DNA of 64,000 nucleotides, taken from contig VTFK01000013.1 in the NCBI GenBank assembly GCA_009617715.1, positions 1,011,001 to 1,075,000 on the forward strand, written 5' to 3'. The notes under the pieces are model-generated. The model saw only the letters and a program-made list of their open reading frames with translations. It made no database searches and had not been told where the DNA came from. This document shows positions 1 to 10,972 of the stretch, piece by piece. Every line of letters starts with the position of its first letter. Position 1 is the first letter of the stretch. A program made the translations under genes and the position numbers. The stretch comes from Plectrocnemia conspersa (taxonomy: Eukaryota; Arthropoda; Insecta; Trichoptera; Polycentropodidae).

Positions 1-1240
1 GACGAAATATATTAAAATCGAATAATGCCCAATATGAGAGCATAAAAAAAACAATTCAAATCACTTCTCAGAAGTCAAATTCAAGAAACAATACTCTCGC
101 TGACGTAGCGGGAACGCTCGCTTACAGCATATATAAAAGTGTATATGTTATTATATATTTTAATAATAAACTGTCTGTATATAATATAATAAACTGCTGT
201 GTTAATCAACATCCATTGAAATTCCAAACGTATTAATAAATACTTATGTTAGCAGATATTTATAAATATAAAGTAGCGATAAATTGCATTAAAAGCATTA
301 TGGGCTTTATTACAAGTCGATTACACTATCGAACGGAAGACGTGATAATCTCGCAATTAAGGGTAAATTTGTTTTAAAATACCGTTATTTGTGAATACGT
401 TCCATTCGTCGTGCGACACGTTTTAAACGAAATTTATTCATTTAACGTCAAATATTCGTTTAATTTAAGATGAATTTTGAACTCTTGGGGGCATTATAAA
501 ATTATTTATTTAGTAAGGTTCGATTAGATACGATACGATAATCATCCACAATAGCCAATAATAAGATGAGCTAATGAGCAAGTCTATGTATAAAAAAACT
601 ATGATACGATTATGGAGCATTAGCAATCTATGACATGATAATATTGGCTCAGCGTTATTTTGCTTATAAACAGTATATTTTACTGCGAAGCAAAAGTAAA
701 ATTACATTATATAAAGACGAGGAAAATTTCGAAATACAAAAAGCTGGGATTTGAGACCCAATTAACAATGATGACAAACGGACAAAATCTCACGAGCGCT
801 TGTAAACGCGACCGCGAATTAACAGAGTCGCTAAGAAAAATATTTAACTTAGGAGAGCGCACCCACAAAATATTGAATTACTCGACGCCAAAGCAAATAA
901 ACAAACAAAAACACACGCACATACATATATATAAATATAACAGGTGCGAGACGTTAATATTTACAGGTCAAACAATCTTGTTCGCGCGCCGGAAAAAAAA
1001 AACACAGATAGTATCATCTCGGAAATTCTTAAAACGATCCTTCCACAACCGAAACACATGTCCGTTTTTTTCGTGTCGGCAAAAAATAAATGTATATTAA
1101 AAGGTGAAAAAAAAAATACACACACGACGATCGCAGTGACTAATATACACGAACAAAAAAAAGTTAATAACAGGCCCGAACCCCATTAAGTCGAGAGGCA
1201 AATGATGATACACAAAACGGGAGATTAAAACACCCCTGAG
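1..1240. other. AT-rich non-coding DNA with poly(A) tracts
   Basis: No gene recognised. The first 600 bases are AT-rich with short TA/AATA runs. From about 900 to 1170 the plus strand is A-rich with many A6-A10 runs and short CA stretches. Two overlapping open frames here have the composition of A-rich DNA (Lys, Asn, Thr, Ile) and no family motif, so I do not call them genes. Confidence 0.6.
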
Positions 1241-1540
1241 GGTATCCCATTCACATTATACACACACGTAATATACCTGGATAAATACCGCGTTAAAAAA
1301 TAAACAAACACTTGAGAGCATTTTGTCTGAGAGGCCTGCGGATATCCTCGTGCAAACTGAGATGAGAATTTTCCCCGAAGACTCGATATGCCTATTCGAG
1401 CTCACGTGAGCATGAAACGGTAAACGTTCGAATATAATCAATGCGTTCGCGAGGGATGGACGGCGCACAAAAGGCAGATGATATGTATCGTAGGAAATAA
1501 AATAAACTGCATTCATTAAATTGTAGCGATGCAAAAAATA

Positions 1541-1549
1541 TATATAAAA
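1541..1549 (+). promoter_or_regulatory. TATA-box-like site
   Basis: TATATAAAAGGGG fits a strong metazoan TATA box and is followed by moderately GC-rich DNA. No clear initiator or downstream coding exon was found, so a chance match in AT-rich DNA is quite possible. Confidence 0.15.
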
Positions 1550-3094
1550 GGGGAGCCCTTCGAGAGAATAAGAGGCGGTCGGTCGTAAATATAGTTTAAG
1601 AAAAAAATGCTTGAGTTTTGGTTTTGAAAGGTGCGCACCTTTTTTCTCGACTCACCGTTGTTCGCTATATAAAAAACATATCAGTTAAAAAAATATTATA
1701 GTTATTAATTTTTATATAATATTACAATGCACATAAAAGTTTTATTACTTGTTAAAATAAAATCTTCACAGCTCGGGAATACGTAAATTTTATTTGCACA
1801 CATGGGCGAGTGAGTATCCATAAATTAATACACAAATTAAAACGCCGCTGCTCCCCTACGCCACCCAGTCCAGATGGATAATACGTTGGGTGCGTGGAAA
1901 CCATTGTGTCCGTAACTGATCATTTATGCGTTTATGCCCGGGGTTAAATTAAACCCTCGAAACATCAACCCCTGCGTAATACACCCGAATAAATCCCGCG
2001 TTACTCTATATCGCTCGTTTCCACCCCTCGCTCGCCTGACAATCCCGCAACTAAGCAAACAAATACACAACTAATGATGAAAATGTGCCGGGATCTGCCC
2101 CCAAGAGGGAAATACATACGTATCATTATACACATAAATACGCACTCGGTTTAAATTAATATTCAAGATAGGAAAAAAAAATATATGTATGTAATAATAA
2201 TAACGCGGCGCGCAATAAGGTCGAACCCTTCGCGATTTCCATAAGAGGATTTTCGAAACGAGCCGGGAGGAGGAAGCCGTTCGTTCGACGGAGGGTTTAC
2301 GTAGGGTACATGTGTAAGCTTTACATATTAAAAAAACTCGATATTTTGTTTAGAAAGCGAACGAAGCGACATTCGCACGACCCCCGGGGTCAGAGCGGCT
2401 ACAAATCGCGACCGGCAGGAACAACAGGTTTGGCAAAATTTAAAAAGCTTCACATAGTATATTATTGGTTTTTCGAGAGGGGTCCCGAACAATTCAAACT
2501 CGAACTAGGTAACTACCATTGAGGCAGTTTAAATTCCCATATTGGTATTATTCGGATAAACGCGATTACCGCATATGTCAAACGTGACAAATAACCGTCG
2601 CTATGTATTATAACAATAGTAACCATCACTGACAGATCTAATTGAATTTAATAAACCAAAAAACACCACATATTATCAACGATCACAATCAGTGCCTCAA
2701 AAAAATATATGATAATCTACGACAAATAGCTTTTCGGTTTTTCGATTCGAAAGTTCGATAACCGCCCGTACATAATAGAACACACAACACGCGACACAAA
2801 CCGACCGTTGTATAATAGTAAATTAAACGCGGATTACGTACAATTTGTCGGCAAACAAAAAGGCAGTATAATACAACGGCGACAACGCGTGCCGGCGGCG
2901 GTCGAGTGCCATTAAACAAAGGCAAATTATTGCGCTGAATTAGCGCGGAATTGAAATCGGTCGCAATGCACAATAGTGACGGGAGAGAATAAATAATAAT
3001 GGGCCGCACACCGGTTAATTACGGCTGTTATGAACGCATAATTGTGCAACGAATAAATAACAAAAAAATAAGGTAACAATAGTGAGCACACGAG
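1550..3094. other. non-coding DNA, no gene recognised
   Basis: Mixed-composition DNA with small CpG-rich patches near 1850-2080, 2200-2420 and 2870-3010. The open frames here (around 2310-2520 plus and 2690-3010 minus) show no recognisable domain. Confidence 0.5.
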
Positions 3095-3187
3095 TACGCG
3101 TTATAAATTTGTTTCAATACAAGGGTGAACGGTCACGCTAGAGGGGTATTGAGTATGAGTAAAAAAAAAATATTATGAATACTAATT
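3095..3187 (+). repeat. diverged direct repeat, copy 1
   Basis: Shares an ordered series of words with 4489-4584: TAAATTTGTTT, AAGGGTAAAC or AAGGGTGAAC, GTCACGC, GAGAGGGGT or GAGGGGTAT, a poly(A) run, then ATTATGAATA. The copies lie about 1.39 kb apart in the same orientation and differ by substitutions and small indels. They could be an old segmental duplication, flanks of a decayed element, or a shared regulatory module. Confidence 0.55.
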
Positions 3188-3832
3188 TACACATTATCGA
3201 CTGGAAGCCAAATAAATGGCTTTGTTTATTAATGGTCAATATTTTGGCGTTATGCCAAAATGTTTTTTTTAATTCGATGTTTTATTGTATAAAATTGTAA
3301 ATAAAACGTTACATTTTATTTACAAAAATTAACCCGTTTCTGCAAATTTTTTGATTATGTCTTAAAACTTTTTTGCAATTAGTCGTTGATTTAATCCTTC
3401 TTTATGAGGAGATAGACATATTTTGCATCTTTAGAATATTGATATTCTTACCATTTTTTTATATAAAAATGCACAAAAATACACACTACAAATTTAAGAA
3501 ATGTATTTTTTTATCAAAATACTTTGGTTTTCTATATATTCGGCGATTAAAGAATACAATTTAGTTCTCCACGCGTTGTTGTATAGACAAGGACCAAAAC
3601 AAAAATGAATTAGTCTATAAGAATTCTTATTTTTTAAAAACAAGAAATTTGTATTTTTAATTGAGGTCATAAAATGCATTTTTTCAGTCCCTATTGCGTA
3701 AAAAAAATGAAAAATTACTACTTTTATGTTTTAAACGTGTGTTGATTGTGCAACAACAAGAAAAAAAAATTGGTTATAAAACCCCAAGATTCTGTGATGT
3801 TATTATTCAAATACTGCTACTGGATCGGGTGC
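3188..3832. other. AT-rich desert
   Basis: Very AT-rich. It holds a small hairpin around 3241-3261 (ATTTTGGC-GTTAT-GCCAAAAT). The open frames at 3373-3680 and 3694-3973 look like chance frames in AT-rich DNA. Confidence 0.5.
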
Positions 3833-3858
3833 CCAAAACTTTTGCACAGTACTGTATA
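3833..3858 (+). mobile_element. Tc1-like terminal inverted repeat remnant
   Basis: GGTGCCCAAAACTTTTGCAC followed by AGTACTGTA matches the pattern of one end of many Tc1-like transposons, whose reversed form reads CAGTACTGTGCAAAAGTTTT, and it is flanked by TA. I could not find the partner end within the preceding few hundred bases. This is a solitary, probably old remnant; the family call rests on recalled TIR resemblance. Confidence 0.4.
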
Positions 3859-4488
3859 TATAGGCTTGCAGAGAGACATTGAAAGAAATCATAACTATAA
3901 TAGTAGCAGCAAAGAAATAACGAAAAATCAACAACAGCGTCAGCTGAATTATATAAATTTAATGTTTTTATAGATTGTATTATCGGTAATTTGACAACTA
4001 GATATAGTGCAGCAAAATAAATAATACATTCAGTTTCATGTGGTTGTTACTAAAAGAAAATCTAGAAAAAACACTATCTATCCCGAAAATATTTTTTAAA
4101 ATATGTCATTTCAGTAAAATCATATCGGAATACATTTTTACAATAGATATTTTTACCGGTGAAAATATAAATTATCTGACAGGTGCTAGTACAATTATAT
4201 GATTTCAAATATTTTATCATTATTTAATTACATCATATGTATAAATGTTACAGTGAATGTGTATCTTTTTGTAAAGTTATATTAGTAGCGAAAATAAAAT
4301 TTAACATAAATTATAGGGGTTGTTTAAAAATATATTTAAGCTACAAATATTGATATCGCACCAAGATGTAGAATAAATTTGACCCAAATCATTCATCAAC
4401 TTGATGAGGGGATGTTTTATTATATCGAGCGATTACAACACCTTTTTTCCCCGCATACGGGCGAGAGTTAATAATACACTACACACAA
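3859..4488. other. AT-rich desert
   Basis: No gene, RNA or transposon signature recognised. Confidence 0.5.
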
Positions 4489-4584
4489 AAACGCATTGTA
4501 AATTTGTTTAAATAAGGGTAAACAGTCACGCGAGAGGGGTTGTATGTTGCAGTGAAAAAAAAAACGATTATGAATAATAATTAG
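4489..4584 (+). repeat. diverged direct repeat, copy 2
   Basis: Partner of 3095-3187. Order of words is retained: TAAATTTGTTT, AAGGGTAAAC, GTCACGCGAGAGGGGTT, poly(A), ATTATGAATAATAATT. The 1.3 kb between copies shows no reverse transcriptase or gag-like coding, which argues against a simple LTR pair. Confidence 0.55.
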
Positions 4585-4609
4585 TCGGCGACACGCAGTC
4601 GAGAATCCC

Positions 4610-5130
4610 CGGTTTAATCTTCATGGCTTTTCGGGAATCGAGCGGCAAAGGCAGAGGAGCGGGACACTCGGCGTTAAGTAATTTAAACGGTTAAATGGGG
4701 GAGAAGAGAAGATCGAGCGAGCGAGGGCGGAAGGGAATTAGCGGCGGCGAAAGCTCCGTTCTTTTATCGATTCCAGAGAGAGAGAAAGAGCTTTTCGTTC
4801 GGGTGGATTATTGTAATTCTGTTTTGTGTTGTGCTGTGTGTATAAACGGCGGCGGGACACGCGATCCGCCGCGATATATATATATAATATAAAATAAAAA
4901 AATAAAGTGAATAAAAAACAACAACCGAGAAACAAAGAGCCGGATCGCAGCAGAACAGAACGGCGCTCGATTCGTTTTACAAATAAAACGGACGGCCGCG
5001 ATAAATAATTCATTGCGGGTTCGCGCCGGCCGGCCGGCGGTCACGCGAACCGAGTTAAAAATATACAGGTTAAATAAAACACAGGATTTATCGGAATAAT
5101 AACACAAAAAATACGGTGCTAACTAATTAA
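4610..5130. other. GC-rich, purine-skewed island
   Basis: GC- and CpG-rich island with G+A excess on the plus strand (for example GCGAGCGAGGGCGG and AGAGAGAGAAAGAGC). It contains an AT-dinucleotide run at about 4876-4890. Overlapping open frames on the minus strand reflect the lack of stop codons in purine-skewed DNA. It resembles islands at 20.6, 23.1, 40.3, 46.4 and 52.5 kb. Possibly regulatory. Confidence 0.4.
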
Positions 5131-5211
5131 GGCGTTTTAATTTAGGGGCTGAAGAGCCGCTGCGGTAACGTGTGCACATAATACGAGGGGTGTAAAAAAT
5201 AAATATATATA

Positions 5212-5397
5212 CAGGAGTGGAACCTCGACTTACGAGATTTCGAGACGCGAACAATTTTTTTTAATTTGACTAGACATACGAACAAAATAAAAATAATTTA
5301 TTTAGATAGTATTTCAATGGGAAAAATTGATTTGACATACGAGTAATTTGAGTTACGAGATCCGTCACGGAACGAATTAAACAAGTCAAGGCACCAG
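5212..5397 (+). mobile_element. pogo/Tigger-like MITE
   Basis: A 186-bp segment flanked by TA on both sides (5210-5211 and 5398-5399). The left end is CAGGAGTGGAACCTCGACTT and the right end is CAAGTCAAGGCACCAG, which is an imperfect inverted repeat of it. TACGAGAT-like words occur inside both ends. CAG/CTG termini, TA duplication and the CCTCGACTTACGAG motif fit non-autonomous pogo/Tigger elements. No transposase remains. Confidence 0.65.
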
Positions 5398-5808
5398 TAT
5401 ATAAAAAGTTGAGTTGGTGAAAAATCAACATGACAGTAAAAAGTGTTAAATAGTTAAATAGATTGCGCAAGTTGGCACATTTTGAACGATTATTGGTGCT
5501 GTATGTGTCACATTTTATTTAGTGAAAATTCAACTTTTCGTGCCAATGTTTAGTGTATACTACAACGTCGATTAAATAATAACAAAAAATATATATACAC
5601 ATACACCGAAACACCAGGTGTTGTCGACTCGTTATTATTACTATAACAATGTATAATAGGGGGGCGTTTTTTTTTCTTTCGAAATTATTACTTTGGGTTT
5701 ATTGCGCGCGCCCCTCGTTCCAGTCCCTGCGGGGGTGCTTTAATAATCAAGAGTGTTTCTCGAATGCAAGGGGAAGGTGCACGTACGCGTATTATTTGTA
5801 TCAAACGT

Positions 5809-6023
5809 TAAAAAGCTACGAAAGTGGCCGGTTTTGTCGCCGTCAATCGACCAAGTACCTCCTCCGGTTTCTCCTTGTGCTTGGGCGGTTGCTGCTCCTT
5901 GCCGCAGTCCTTCTTGTCGGACGGCGAGCTCGCCGTTACGTCCTTGTGCTTGGCGCTCTTCTTCTTGTTTTCTTTCTTTTCGGTGCCGTCCACATTGTTC
6001 TTCGGTGATTCTTTCAGCCTCAC
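5809..6023 (-). CDS. possible coding exon, Lys/Glu-rich protein
   Basis: Read on the minus strand, this frame encodes a very hydrophilic peptide beginning VRLKESPKNNVDG and rich in Lys, Glu, Asp, Ser and Pro (for example KHKDVTASSPSDKKD). Its codons are strongly GC-ending (AAG, GAC, GGC, GAG, CCG), unlike nearby noncoding DNA. The frame stays open upstream to about 6098 without an ATG. It could therefore be an internal exon entered by an acceptor (candidates: the AG before TGAGGCTG at 6024, or CATCAG near 6072), or simply island sequence. A GAG|GTACTT donor lies at 5858-5859; otherwise the frame stops near 5809. A second minus frame is also open across the island, which weakens the case. No family recognised; it reads like a disordered region. 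Confidence 0.35.
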
Positions 6024-6029
6024 TATGAT

Positions 6030-6420
6030 AGCAATTTTCGATCGTAAACCGCCGTCGGTCGGCGCTCGGCGCTGATGCGAGCACCCCGAGCGCTCTTCTT
6101 ATCGCGAAGAAAGATCGCACAGCACAAAACGGAAGCACCACCGTCGACAGAAAACGTCGACGAGATCACATATTTTTTACACGACACTAAGCACTGCACT
6201 CCACACAAGCACGACAGCAGCACAAAAGACACTGATAATCCAAATAGCAGATCCAAGTCGCGGAACACTCGTGTGAAAGTAGCGCGAGCGGTGCGACGCA
6301 ACAAGGAGATGTACACCGACCGGTGGCCCGATCGCTTCTGATCCCGTCGCGCCGCCGGCGAGACGGCGGACCCCCACCGCAGCGTAAGCGCATGCGCAAA
6401 GTGAGCAGACATAACACAAG
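6030..6420 (-). promoter_or_regulatory. candidate minus-strand promoter / 5' UTR
   Basis: CpG-rich block directly upstream of the putative exon. On the minus strand TTATCAGTGT holds an arthropod initiator core (TCAGT, A+1 near 6233). It is followed by a G/T-rich leader typical of insect 5' UTRs, with a first ATG immediately closed by TGA. No TATA box is evident. The promoter reading depends on the adjacent exon being real. Confidence 0.25.
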
Positions 6421-7300
6421 CGAGTCAACTCTCGCGGCAAGCGGATGTGTTGCGGATTCTTCACTATAACATCGAAACGTCTCGCAGATCTACACAATAA
6501 TAAATTATTTTAATTTCCTTTTTCACAGACAATATAATAAAATAAAGTGAATCATTATTTATGTGATATATTTACAACGCAAACACGCGGCCCGACCCTT
6601 GTAAGTTGGCGCTAATTTGATTCGCAGTTTGTTGGGTGTTTTTTTTATAAACGTGCCGGAGGTCAGCTCTCGTCGAGCCACAGGTCGCGTGTAACGAGCT
6701 CGCCCCGGGGTCCTCGACGAGAGGAGGTCCCGAGTTCGTGATGTCCGGGCGGACATTATCGCGATAAACTTTCTCAGTGTTGCACTGATTAACAAGCGAA
6801 ATTTCGACTGTGCAAATACTTATATAGTATAATACTATATTCGTGTATGAACAGAAAGAACAAACTGAGCTCTATTTGTCTTACGCTTTCAGCCTTTTCC
6901 CGGACGTCCGCCGAGCGCTAGAAAATTCAACCATGCAATTTTTAAAAATGGTTAAGCATACGAGAATCAGAGTTTACTGCGCGAAATCGACGCCGACGGG
7001 CTTTCGCGATAACCTCGAGCTGTTTCCACCTCGGTGCGGTGGTTGTGTGTAGATGGATATAAGGCGGAGAAAATTCGGATCGAAAAAGCTTATTTGCGCC
7101 CAACGAGGCGGATAAAGCTCGCTCTCTTACGACGCGCACCGGGGGCGTATATAACATTCGCTAACGACGCAAAAATAAAAATAAGCGTTTTATCTACAAG
7201 TCTAGAGAAAATGTTATTAGAAGCAGAGTTTGAAAGATCCATTTTTGCAATGTATTATATATTACATGCACACACACGTATGTAAAAATATTCTCGAATG
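6421..7300. other. CpG-rich non-coding DNA
   Basis: Continuation of the island from 5.7 kb with GC patches at 6585-6800 and 7000-7150. Small open frames on both strands overlap and show no family motif. Confidence 0.4.
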
Positions 7301-8249
7301 GAATTTCTCTCAGACGCGAGCGTCGGATTTTACTCGAGATTTAAAGTCGTCTATCTGAAATGAAATATAAAGAATGTTTGCGTGCATAATAATAAAAAAA
7401 ATATTTGAAAAACTTTGTTGGCTAAGAGCAATTTGGTTGCTGAAAGTTATGCGATTGTACGTTATTGAACGACGACATGAGCGGCAATTTCAGCAGTAAA
7501 TATTTTCATACGAGCTCCATATTTTACATAGATAGTTCAAACTGCTTTATAAAATTGTATACCATATAATGTATCTATGTCAATATTTTATTCATAGACG
7601 GTGGTGAATTTAATGTTTTAAATTTTTAATAAGCAATTATTTTCTTCAATAGCAACTGGATTATAAAAAATCTATAAAGCACAAAGCTTAAAATAAATAT
7701 CATTTATTTTTATTAATTTAGCTAATACATATATCTAATTGCTTATACACTAAAACAATTTAGGCAGTCAAACGAATAAGACATTCTTGACGACGTGATA
7801 TTTTTGTTCATATGCTTGTCGAGTCATATCATATAAATACCACATGACATGAGTTCACCATTCAAAGCGAGTCTTTGTCGATATTAATAAATAGTGTATT
7901 TACGAAATTGCATATGGGGTCAACTCTACCCATTGTGATCCGATAAAACGGAAATTAAACGTGAACTTAAAACATAAAAGGCTGCTGGTACAGACTGGTC
8001 AAAAAATTGTTTCCAAAATCCATCGATTGATTAACAGATTTTACGACGAATTTTAGTAATTTAACAATTCTAGATAAAATAGTTATGAATTATTACATTT
8101 TTTTACCGTACTATATTGATAGAAGTATCTTTGATTAACTAATGATATAAAATACTGGAAATTTCATCATCAAGTCATTTAAAATGGCTTAAAAATATAT
8201 AAAATATATTAGGCAATACATATATGCCTTTGGACTTCTAAAGGTTAAT
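7301..8249. other. AT-rich desert
   Basis: AT-rich DNA with many stops in every frame and no recognisable element until the 8-bp duplication of the hAT element at 8250. Confidence 0.5.
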
Positions 8250-8257
8250 GCACAATG

Positions 8258-8517
8258 CAGTGGGTAGCTATGGGGGGGCGGAGGGGGCGGGCCGCCCCGG
8301 GCGGCACATGCTTGGGGCGGCATATTCGCGATGGAGTCGTCTAGTGTGATTCTTAACAATAAACTAAAATTTATGTAAATCTACGAATAGCAAGAGCTTA
8401 ATAATAATCAATTTATTATTTTTAAAAATGCTAATTTTATGACCCTGCAAAAAAATGTATGGGGGGCGGCAATTTTAAGGATTGCCCCGGGTGGCACATA
8501 CCCTAGCAACGCCACTA
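8258..8517 (+). mobile_element. hAT MITE with exact 8-bp target duplication
   Basis: A 260-bp element. GCACAATG occurs exactly at 8250-8257 and again at 8518-8525, the 8-bp target-site duplication expected of hAT transposons. The left end CAGTGGGTAGCTATGGGG is an imperfect inverted repeat of the right end (reversed: TAGTGGCGTTGCTAGGGT). The subterminal block GCCCCGGGYGGCACAT occurs near both ends in direct orientation, with G-rich runs. The AT-rich core has no transposase, so the element is non-autonomous. hAT identity is well supported by the duplication length and CAGTGGCG-type ends. Confidence 0.85.
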
Positions 8518-8525
8518 GCACAATG

Positions 8526-8780
8526 GTGTATCTCCAATTCCATTAAGGAAACCCATTACATTTTTATTATTGCAAATTGTCATAGGAATGTTATAATATT
8601 ATACAAGTTCACTCCTATGTACAATATTCCTATCTATCCTTAAATTATCTCTATTTCTAGTATTAGAAATGAAGACATTATCAATAAAATAAACGCGTAC
8701 ATATGGGACTCAAATATCAGAACATTTAAGTAAACCTACATCCTATGATATTCAACGGGTACTATGCTAGTTTTAGATAC
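8526..8780. other. AT-rich flank
   Basis: No feature recognised. Confidence 0.4.
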
Positions 8781-9900
8781 AACCAGAAATGCGACTTAGT
8801 TGGCGTATTGTATGCGAAGAAAATGACTGAATGAATAACGCATTTGCGCAAAGCCTCCCCCAAACCAACGATCGACCGCAGAACCGCAGGATCGGGAGTC
8901 ACGAAATTCGACAGAGTTTATGCATGCAACTCCATTGTTAGCCGCGGACGACCGGTATGCAACAGCGGCCAACGTTTTAGAACGCGCGAGGCTTCTTGGG
9001 TGGCTGCGCCGTTGGCCACCGCCGCCGGTAAGATATAATAGTATCGAGTGCAGAGCAACGTACAATCGAAGGCAGGGAATAATATACAAGCATCGCAAAA
9101 GGAAGAAAACGTGTATACGTACACGTAAACGCTGATTTGCGAGCGGATTGTGCGATTGCCAATGCGCTCGTGCACGACTACTGCAGCAGTACAGTACAAC
9201 AGGGTCTGTTATTTCAGCGATAATAACACAATACGCGCGGCGATGCTCTCGAGTATCAGAGACTCGCCGCTCGCTAATTGACTGCAAATTGGCATAGCGC
9301 ACAGAGAGAGAGAGAGAGAAGCGCGCTAAACTTTGGCGGTGCTTGTGCGCGGATAATTTGAGTTATGAATCGAGTTAACCCGAGCGGGGGATCGATTGAG
9401 ACGGCGCGCGACAGATTTATTGCATTACCTAGAAATCCAAACACAATAATATTATTTGTCGCACACCCTCGCTCGTTCCGTAACGTATGTTACGTGATAC
9501 AAATTCTCGAGCGTCGTATTGCATTACATGCTGAAAACGCGACGTAATGTGGCCCGAGATCGTTTGTTGTATTTTTACGGCGGCATAAGTCGTCGGAAGC
9601 GCTGAAATTTCATGTAAAGTTGGGGAAGAACCGGATTATGTGGATAAACGCTCGAGTATTCAATAATGGCTAGCAAAGGGGATGTTTGGGGATTGCCCTT
9701 CTCGTGTTGCACGAAAATATGTGTATGTTCGCGTGACGATAAACACGACGGGGACACTTGTCCGAGAACGACGCCGAGCGGTGACCGATCGTTTCCCGCT
9801 TTTCCTCAAGGGGATGATAATAGCGCGCTTTGTATATTTGTTATATTTATATATCACAATAATAATATTCCATAATTTACGAAACATTATCATTTTTGAT
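8781..9900. other. GC/CpG-rich island
   Basis: CpG-rich island with a (GA)n run at 9303-9320, a TTTTACGGCGGC word at 9573-9584, and an A/T-rich tail after 9830. A 168-codon minus-strand frame (8796-9302) overlaps three other open frames, starts at GTG and has no recognisable domain. Possibly regulatory DNA. Confidence 0.4.
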
Positions 9901-10113
9901 TTTATAAAACGCCTAATCTAAATAAGCGCTAAGCGTAAAAATTTAGTGCGCGCTTTTTAGTAACATGATAACAGGAGCGCATACCGAATGAGGAGGTACG
10001 TACAGCTAACAATTAATTAATTATTTGAAAATATTTTTTTTATTCTTAACTCCGACATTGTTTTCTTGGATACAAATCTCAAGAATCGTGTCGAATATTA
10101 GGCAAATATTGGT
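9901..10113. other. AT-rich flank of MITE
   Basis: No feature recognised. Confidence 0.3.
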
Positions 10114-10115
10114 TA

Positions 10116-10972
10116 GAGTACGCTCGGGATAAGGATTCCGGTTTGTTATTGTGTGCGTGAACTGTGTGGCTAAAAACAATTTCACTCAGAATATTTAATT
10201 TTTTTATTTTAAAAGAAAATATATGTTTATTTAACATACATACATCTGAGCTAAGTTGGAAATTTCAACGGACAATTTAAAATATATTATATAATCGATG
10301 AAACTAGACATTGATGTCATTAATTAAATATTTGCAAAATTCAAAATCAAAATTCACTAGTCAAAAAAATAATGAAGTCTTTAGCTATTCTTCAAAAGCA
10401 AAAATAAAATGGGGAAAGAAATTATTCGCAGATTGTTTAATGGCTTGACGACTCTATTAAATCATTAGAATCTATTAAATAAATTAAAAAATTATCATTG
10501 GCCCAACGATAAGAATAATAACTTTTTTAAGCCTTACAGAGAATAGTGTAAAAAAACCAACAACGCACGGATTAATGGAAAAATAATTAAAATATTTTAA
10601 TCCACGGGTAAGAGAACGAATAACTTACAGTGTATATTTGAAGCCTTGACATCAATTAACCCAGATATGCCCAAGTTAAAATTTCATTATTAAATAAAAA
10701 ACAGTGGCACGAGTCTAGTGACCTACCTATGGGACAGTGGGCATATCTGGGTTAAACTAATATCAACACAAAATTATTTAAAATAAATCACTAGAGAAGA
10801 TCGAACTTCTGTGCCACACTGCACTTTAATGACGAATACCAGCGTTGACGAATCAGCGACTGTCCTTAAAAGAGAAAGCGAGTCAACGAAGTACACGCTA
10901 CATCGCTTCTCCCTCTCATATACATGTACACGCACACAATAACAAACCGGCATCCTTATCCCGAGCGTACTC
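10116..10972 (+). mobile_element. MITE with 44-bp TIRs and TA flanks
   Basis: An 857-bp element bounded by 44-bp terminal inverted repeats (10116-10159 and 10929-10972) that differ at one position. They start GAGTACGCTCGGGATAAGG and end GTTATTGTGTGCGTG. TA lies immediately outside both ends (10114-10115, 10973-10974), fitting TA-targeting elements such as Tc1/mariner, but the family is not recognised. No transposase frame. The near-identical TIRs suggest fairly recent activity. A smaller element is inserted at 10660-10751. Confidence 0.8.
10660..10751 (+). mobile_element. piggyBac-like MITE nested in a larger MITE
   Basis: A 92-bp element flanked by TTAA at 10656-10659 and 10752-10755. The ends CCCAGATATGCCCA and TGGGCATATCTGGG are perfect inverted repeats. 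TTAA duplication plus CCC...GGG termini is the signature of piggyBac-family insertions. It has no coding capacity. Because it lies inside 10116-10972, it inserted after that element. Confidence 0.7.

Noticed and set aside
8796..9302. 168-codon minus-strand frame, the longest in the window
   Set aside because: It starts at GTG, lies in a CpG-rich island where several frames on both strands are open at once, and shows no domain or coding-like composition.
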